NCBI RefSeq assembly: GCF_030052815.1
Contig: NC_079499.1
Coordinates: forward strand, 69,517,760 to 69,581,759
DNA: 64,000 bases
Source: Hevea brasiliensis
Taxonomy: Eukaryota; Streptophyta; Magnoliopsida; Malpighiales; Euphorbiaceae
Reading direction: 5' to 3'
Shown: one piece after another, positions 58,221 through 64,000 of the stretch
How positions within the stretch are numbered: position 1 is the stretch's first letter
Layout of the letters: each line of letters begins with the position of its first letter
Notes under the pieces: generated by a model
Seen by the model: the letters and a program-made list of their open reading frames with translations, nothing else
Database searches by the model: none
Told to the model about the DNA's origin: nothing
Position numbers and translations under genes: made by a program

Positions 58221-59830
58221 CATGATTGCTTTGAGATCATTGAATGCCCGTCTATCTTTGATTCGAGATGGAGCTATTTTGGCTGAGTTGCAAGTAAGGC
58301 CAAACCTGCTACAGCAGATACTAGATGGGCAGAAGGTAGATGAGAAGCTAATGGCTATTGTGAGCAAGATTTCAGAGGGAAAGGCAACTGATTATGAGGT
58401 GAAAGCAGATGGGTGTCTGTACTACAAAGAAAGTCTGTGTGTACCAAATGATGGGGAATTGAAAGCTAGTATTCTAAGAGAGGCACACACCAGTGTATAT
58501 GCTATGCACCCAGGAAGTACAAAGATGTACCATGATCCAAACTCCAGTATTGGTGGCCTGGTATGAAGAGGGATATAGGTGACTATGTGACTAAATGTTT
58601 GACATGTCAGCAAGTCAAGGCAGAACACCAAGTTCCATCAGGTTTGCTACAGCCTATACGCATACCTGAATGGAAATGGGATCGGGTCACCATGGATTTT
58701 GTAAGTGGGCTACCTCTCACCCTAAGAAACATGATGCAAAGATGGGTGATAGTTGATAGATTGACAAAGTCCGCACACTTTTTTGCCAATTAGGACTGAC
58801 TACTCACTGGAGAAGTTAGCAGAATTGTATATCAGTGAGATAGTTAGACTGCATGGAATTCCACTTTCCATCATATCCATCGAGACCCAAGGTTTACATC
58901 GAGATTCTGGAAGAAGTTGCATGAATCCTGGGTACACAACTCCATTTCAAAGACACTTTCCATCCTCGGATCGATGGGCAATCGTAAAGAGTAATCCAGG
59001 TAAACAATTGAAACCCATGAAATTGATACAAATGTTGAACTGAAATGATAATAATAACATGAAATATATGTCAGGTCCTTGAGGATATGCTGAGGAGTTG
59101 TGTCATTGAGTTTGAGGGAAGTTGGGATAGATACCTCCCACTGGCAGAATTTGCATACAACAATAGCTACCAAGCTAGCATTCAAATGGCCCCATATGAA
59201 AGCACTGTATGGGAGAAAATGTAGAACTCAGCAGTCCGGACTGAATTGGGCGAAGACAAATCGGTAGGGCTGCACTGTGAAACAGATCGAGGAGAAAGTG
59301 AAATTGATCAAAGCCAACTTGAAGGTTGCCTCGATGCATGTAAATCTTATGCCGACCTGAAGAGAAAAGAAATAGAATATGCGGTTGGCGACAAAGTGTT
59401 CCTCAAGGTGTCACCGTGGAAGAAAGTGTTGAGGTTTGGAAGAAAAGGTAAGTTGAGCCCTAGGTTTATTGGCCCATATGAAGTTATTGAACGTGTGGGT
59501 CCAGTGGCCTATAGGCTAGCTTTACCACCAGAGCTGGACAAGATCCATAATGTGTTCCACGTGTCCATGCTTAGAAGATACCGCTCAGATACTTCGCATG
59601 TCATCTCCAGAGAAGAAATTGAAATACAGCCGGATTTGACATATGAAGAAGAACCTCTACGGATCCTAGCTCGGGAAGTGAAAGAGTTGAGGAACAAATA
59701 GATTCCATTGGTGAAAGTGCTTTAGAGGCACCACAACACCGAGGAGGCAACTTGGGAAAGTGAAGAAACGATGAGGCAACAGTTCCCTCAACTGTTTGCA
59801 TCAGGTAAATTTCGAGGACGAAATTTAAAT
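58221..59830 (+). pseudogene. integrase and chromodomain-like C-terminus, second copy, with candidate intron
   Basis: HHCC zinc region [18 protein letters not shown]...CLTCQQ with one frame change near 58540; first catalytic Asp in VTMDFVSGLP; second-Asp segment shifted near 58878. The Glu motif has CAG-to-CGT (58984) relative to the first copy. The intron-like segment is at 59000-59074. The C-terminal part from 59246 to 59701 is one open frame with [40 protein letters not shown] and [23 protein letters not shown] at 59699-59701 cuts the chromodomain-like end, and a second TAG follows near 59723. Confidence 0.82.
59000..59074 (+). other. candidate spliceosomal intron in the integrase, second copy
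   Basis: Same 75-base GT-AG segment as 51087-51161, with one substitution (T to C in 'gaaacccatg'). Both splice sites are identical in the two copies. Confidence 0.65.
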
Positions 59831-59844
59831 TAGAGGGGAAGAGT
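59831..59844 (+). promoter_or_regulatory. polypurine tract of internal region 2
   Basis: TAGAGGGGAAGAGT directly before LTR3. Confidence 0.85.
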
Positions 59845-62800
59845 TGTAACACCCTCCCGGTAACCACTCCGTACATCCTACTGTTCCGGTGACCGGTGTC
59901 GGTCCGGACAGCTAGAACGTCCGGAAAAATAATTAAACTAAAGTCAGGAACCCTAATTAACTCAAATATTAATAAGAAAAATTTAGTAAAAATTTTAGAA
60001 ATAAAATACAATCAAGTAAAACGAGCCGGTGCCTGCCGATGGGTAACCGGAGAGAAGTTACTGATTCGCAACGAGGAGCCCTAGACCCGGGGGAAAAATT
60101 ATAAAATAATTTTTGAGACTCCAGAGAAGGGTTATTGAGGTTCCTATGGCATTAGAATGCCAAGAAAATACCTAGAAAAATTTTTCAATTGGTACAGACA
60201 ATTTTGAACCGTTAAGCCAAACGGAGGGCATTTTGGTCATTTCGCCTTCCGAAGTGATTTTTGGCCGACTTGTCCAGTTGAGTAAATAATTAATATAACA
60301 TAAAATATGAAGAAACATTGCTAGAAATTGAATTGAAAATGAGTAGTGGAGGAAAGAAAAGAAAAATGCAATAAAATGCAATTTATGACATCAATGTGAT
60401 GTCATTTGTAATTTCCAACCAATCACACTTAAGCACCCATTTAAGCAACAAATAAAAGAGATAAATAAGACTAAATAAAGACCAAAAGAAGACCAAAAAC
60501 GTGAGCAGCCATGCCTTCCCCATTTCAGCCGTTTCCCTCTTCCCTCTCCCTCCACCATTTTTATCAAGCTTTGAACTTGATTTTCTCTTCATCCACTCAC
60601 TAAAACCCATAAGTCCCTTCATTAAAAATTAATCCCACATCTTAAACAAACTCTTGGCAGCCAACAAGAGGAAGGAAATTGAGGTTTAGAGGCTTGGAAA
60701 AATCTGCCACACAAGGTTAGTGCAACTATAACTTAAAAACTCATTATTTTCATGGTTTAGGACTTGAAACTTAGTGAGAATTGTGATTTAAATGAACAAA
60801 AACCTAAGTGTATGAGCTCTTAAATTTTGGCTGCCCTAGCTATGGAATAGGAGGGAGTGTTTTTATGAGCTTGAAGTGATCTAGAATTATATTAGAAGTT
60901 GATAAACACAAGAATAATGGATTAAAAGTTAACAAAGGTAAGTTGTGTAAAACATGAACTTGAATTAGGGTTTTGTGAGCAAAATGTAAACTTGGTTTAG
61001 GAAATTGTTAGGGCACATTTTAATGGTCAATTAGTGACCATTTTAGATATGTTGACCATAAATGGGACTGAAAAATGCTATGGCAAAGTGAGGTGAAATC
61101 TGCCCTATGGACAGCAGCATAGGGACTGAAATTTCAGTCCCTTTGCACTGCCATAACTTGGGCTGTGCTTGTCCAATTGATGTTTGGCCAATTGGACATG
61201 AAACTAGGCTTATAATGGCACATTTTTGCTGAAGAAACCATGCCCAAAAGACCAAAGAAAAAGGGTCAAAACTCAGCCACAATCCGGAACCCTGAAACTG
61301 CCTCTGCAGAATTTGACCAAATGAATAGTAACTGTTCATTTGGCCATAAGTCACTGTATATTTGGTCAATTGGTCTGAAATTTTTACAGAAACAAGTTAA
61401 GACATAGACAAACAACTTTCATGAAGGAACCTACCCCAAATTATGGCCAGAACCCAGTCAACCAAGTGACTCAAGTCACTGTTCATGCACTGTAGATATG
61501 GTAAAATTCTGCAGACTGCATATCCGGGCAGCTTGGGTTTTTGAGCCATATCTGGAGCTAAAAAACTCCAAATGGAGTGATTCAAAAAAAGAAATTCAAC
61601 TAGACAAAATAAGGAACAACTTTCATGTTTTACATTTTTTCAAATTCCAACAGTAACAGTGTCCAATGGGACAGTGAACTTGACTTCCCAAAACTGAAAA
61701 TTCTGCTGGTTTTGAGTTTCACTTTGGAATGGTTTTAACACTTAATGCCAACAAGTTTTAAACACCAAATGTGGTATGTTGGGAGTGCCAAAGTCAATGT
61801 ACACATTTTTATTCCAAAAGTCAACATTTTTGTTGACCAATGATGAATAGTGACACCGAAAAAGTTGAAATTCACAAATTGAAAAATTTAAAAGTTCCAA
61901 ATGCCCTAGTATACCTAACAAGATTGGTTTGGATAGTTTGGCATGCCAATAGGGTTCCGTTAGCAGTACTGCACATGGCAAAAATGCCATTCTGTGATTT
62001 CATGGCTTTTAGCCATTCTGACTTTGCATTGAGACTTGGCCTTGTGCCTGATATTATTCTGACTTGTTAGTCGTTACATTTACTGCCGGAGATGCATATG
62101 TGACCGATGGTGTGACGGCCCGAGGTACTAGGTACCCAGTGCCAGTTTACCCGTTATCCAGTCCAGTCGTCTGGTGTAGGTTACTTGGGCCAACCAAATG
62201 AATAAAAGTGAACAAAGTTAATGAATTAATGAATATACTAAAATCAAACAAAGAAAGCATACACTTTGCATACACATTTATTTTCTTGCTATTTTCTTCT
62301 ATTATATTATTGCACCACTAAGCATTATTGCTTAGCGCGTTGCTTTTGCCACGCGTAGGTACTGGAGATCCCGATCGTGAGCCCGGTAGACCACAGGTGG
62401 GTGAGTCCATCCGATTACGCTCGATTATGCGTGTCACCTCACTACTGCAGGGCATCGGTCGGGCACTCGGTGTCATTTTGTCATTTTGATATTTTGTAGC
62501 AGATTTGTATTTTCTCATATGTATTTGAACTCATGTAATATATTTTGATGTTTATGTAAATAATGAAAGTTATGACTATGAATGCAAGATTTGAGCATGT
62601 ATTTATTGCTTGTATATGAGAAATGGATGTTGAGAAATGAAAAGGTTGTTGAAACTTGAAACTGAAAAATTGTTGAAACCTTGATATTGAGTTTTGTGAT
62701 GATATTGAAGTTGAGAATGAATGAATTTGTCTATTGGAAGTGTTTTTAACAGTTCAAGAGCAGTTTTCTCCATTTTTAGCGGTACTCATGGATTTTCTTT

Positions 62801-62975
62801 AAAATTTTCGGAACCTTAAATGAATGATACTTTTGATGAATGGTTTAAATAAATTGTATTTCATAAATTATATGCAAAAGCATTGTCTAAATTAATTGAG
62901 GAATATTAGAGTGTGCCGGTACACCAGGTGGCATTACTTACTCGGGTATACTGTACACGGGTAAGGGGTGTCACA
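59845..62975 (+). repeat. LTR3 of the tandem chromovirus
   Basis: 3131 bases, TGTAACACCC to GGGGTGTCACA, followed by the outer TSD. Its first 90 bases keep the regular CCGGTAACCACTCCGTACAT and GTGACCGGTGTCGGTCCGG text better than LTR1 and LTR2. Confidence 0.93.
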
Positions 62976-62980
62976 AAAAT
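62976..62980. repeat. TSD, right copy (AAAAT) of the tandem chromovirus
   Basis: Matches 43999-44003. Confidence 0.85.
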
Positions 62981-64000
62981 TAAATTCTAACCACCTAATC
63001 TGCATAGTGAAGCCACCAAGTGTTGGCTCTCTAGCTTGTCCACAAAAGCCCCTTGATCAAACCAAAAACCTCTCCTTTGCCCTTCCAATGATTCAGCCAA
63101 GATGAAAGAAGCAAGGGTTTGGTTTTTCTTCTTTGGAAGTGGTGAGAAACACTTTCTCAACTTGTGTTTCAAGAGTTTAACACTTAAATCTCTTGAATTT
63201 TACAAAGAAGGAAAAAAAGAGAATTTTGGCTATGGAAGGTGAGAGAATCGGCTAAGAAAGAAAATGAAGAAGATGATATTTGTCTTCTTCCACTTTCCTT
63301 TTTATTAACTTAATTTCTTTAATTAAAATTAAATTGATAAGTGTCAATATCTCATTTAACTCTTAAATGTCATTCTCTAATGTTAATTAAGAAATTAAAT
63401 TAAGATTAATTAGTATTTTTAATACTAATTAACTAATTAATTAACCATTAATTAATTGGGATTTTTTTCTCCCATATTTGACCAAGTTAAATTGTCAAAT
63501 TGTCAAATTTTGACTTAGTCAAACTAGTAAAAATTTGATTTCTTCCTTAAGCATAATTCTTCACGTTAATATTTAAACACTTTAAATATTAACTTGAATA
63601 CTTCCATGGGTAAATTTAGTTTCAAGTCATGTTGGGGACTTTATAATGTAATTACAAACTAAATTTAATTAATTAATCAAATTAATGTTGCTTTGATCAA
63701 GTTGCTCTTATGTGTGTGACTTACTAGGTTCATTACTAATTGGCAATGGGAATAATATTAACTCCTTAATATTATTGGAACCATTCCAAACTTAAAATAA
63801 AATTTCCTTTTCATGTAAGTTTTCATAAATCATGGTTGACATCTAGCATAATATACCATGACAACCAAATTAGTTATGAATTAATTCTCCAATTCATGAA
63901 CCTTGATCATACATACCATGCACTAGAATCTCTCCGTTACAAATCCCAATTCCAGCTAGAGTCATGGTTCATGTCAAACTCTTTTGCTTGGAATCATATA
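62976..64000 (-). repeat. partial LTR related to the copia LTR at 2609-4685
   Basis: Similarity to 2890-3950 is collinear and in the same orientation: 'ctctagcttgtccac' (63030 and 2897), 'gtttcaagtcatg(t/c)t(g/a)gggactt' (63621 and 3552), 'gtgtgtgacttactaggtt/ctcat' (63712 and 3670), 'accatgcactagaatctctc' (63916 and 3877). It is clearly diverged, so this is a related element and not a recent copy. It runs off the right edge. No gene seen. Confidence 0.75.

Larger units (their letters stand above)
44004..62975 (+). mobile_element. Tekay/Del-type chromovirus in tandem form (three LTRs, two internal regions)
   Basis: LTR1 (44004-47118), internal 1 (47119-51931), LTR2 (51932-55052), internal 2 (55053-59844), LTR3 (59845-62975). 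Each internal region starts with the initiator tRNA-Met primer-binding site and ends with a polypurine tract. The only TSD is the outer AAAAT pair, so the array is one insertion that became duplicated, not two independent ones. Gag, protease, RT, RNase H, integrase and a C-terminal chromodomain-like segment are all recognisable. All but the second gag are interrupted. The internal regions are nearly identical apart from clustered differences, mostly at CAG/CTG. Confidence 0.93.

Noticed and set aside
44004..62975. Two independent side-by-side chromovirus insertions
   Set aside because: The inner LTR is shared and there is no TSD at the inner borders; only the outer AAAAT pair exists.

Overview
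This window is nuclear DNA from a flowering plant, very probably a eudicot. It is a nest of LTR retrotransposons: Ty1/copia plus Ty3/gypsy of the Tat/Ogre and Tekay/Del chromovirus types. LTR ends (TG...CA), primer-binding sites for plant initiator tRNA-Met, target-site duplications (TSDs) and the protein domains all support this. I see no convincing host gene, tRNA, rRNA or CRISPR array. The species cannot be fixed from the sequence alone.

Layout. (1) 1-4685: 5' part of a minus-strand copia element (gag relic, long leader, 2.1 kb LTR) that runs off the left edge. (2) 4686-5074: short unclassified spacer. (3) 5080-41775: one very large Tat/Ogre-type gypsy element flanked by the TSD AGTGT. Its internal region carries an extra ORF1, gag, protease, a G-patch segment, a candidate intron, RT, RNase H, a second (archaeal-type) RNase H and integrase, all interrupted by stops and frameshifts. 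Two younger insertions of one 3.9-4.0 kb LTR family sit inside it: a solo LTR (19518-23492, TSD TCCTT) in the 3' UTR, and a gag-protease-only element (29809-40731, minus strand, TSD CAGCG) in the 3' LTR. (4) 41781-43998: AT-rich DNA with two long TA microsatellites. (5) 44004-62975: a Tekay-type chromovirus in tandem form, LTR-internal-LTR-internal-LTR, with one outer TSD, AAAAT. (6) 62976-64000: part of an LTR related to the copia LTR of region 1, same orientation.

Most unusual features. The LTR of the Tat element contains an antisense gene-like unit with its own TATA box and start codon in one LTR; its product resembles the plant 'putative gypsy type transposon' (Transposase_28) family. The right LTR also keeps a sense TATA box about 1.6 kb away on the opposite strand, while the left LTR lost it in a 2.3 kb deletion. 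The tandem chromovirus carries in both internal copies a 75-bp GT-AG intron-like segment in the integrase, just after the catalytic Glu region. Many differences between its two internal copies fall at CAG/CTG, which looks more like a read-error signature at methylated CHG sites than ordinary mutation, so some ORF breaks there may not be real.

Order of events inferred from nesting: the Tat element inserted first, then the two related gypsy elements inserted into it. The tandem chromovirus is a separate event.
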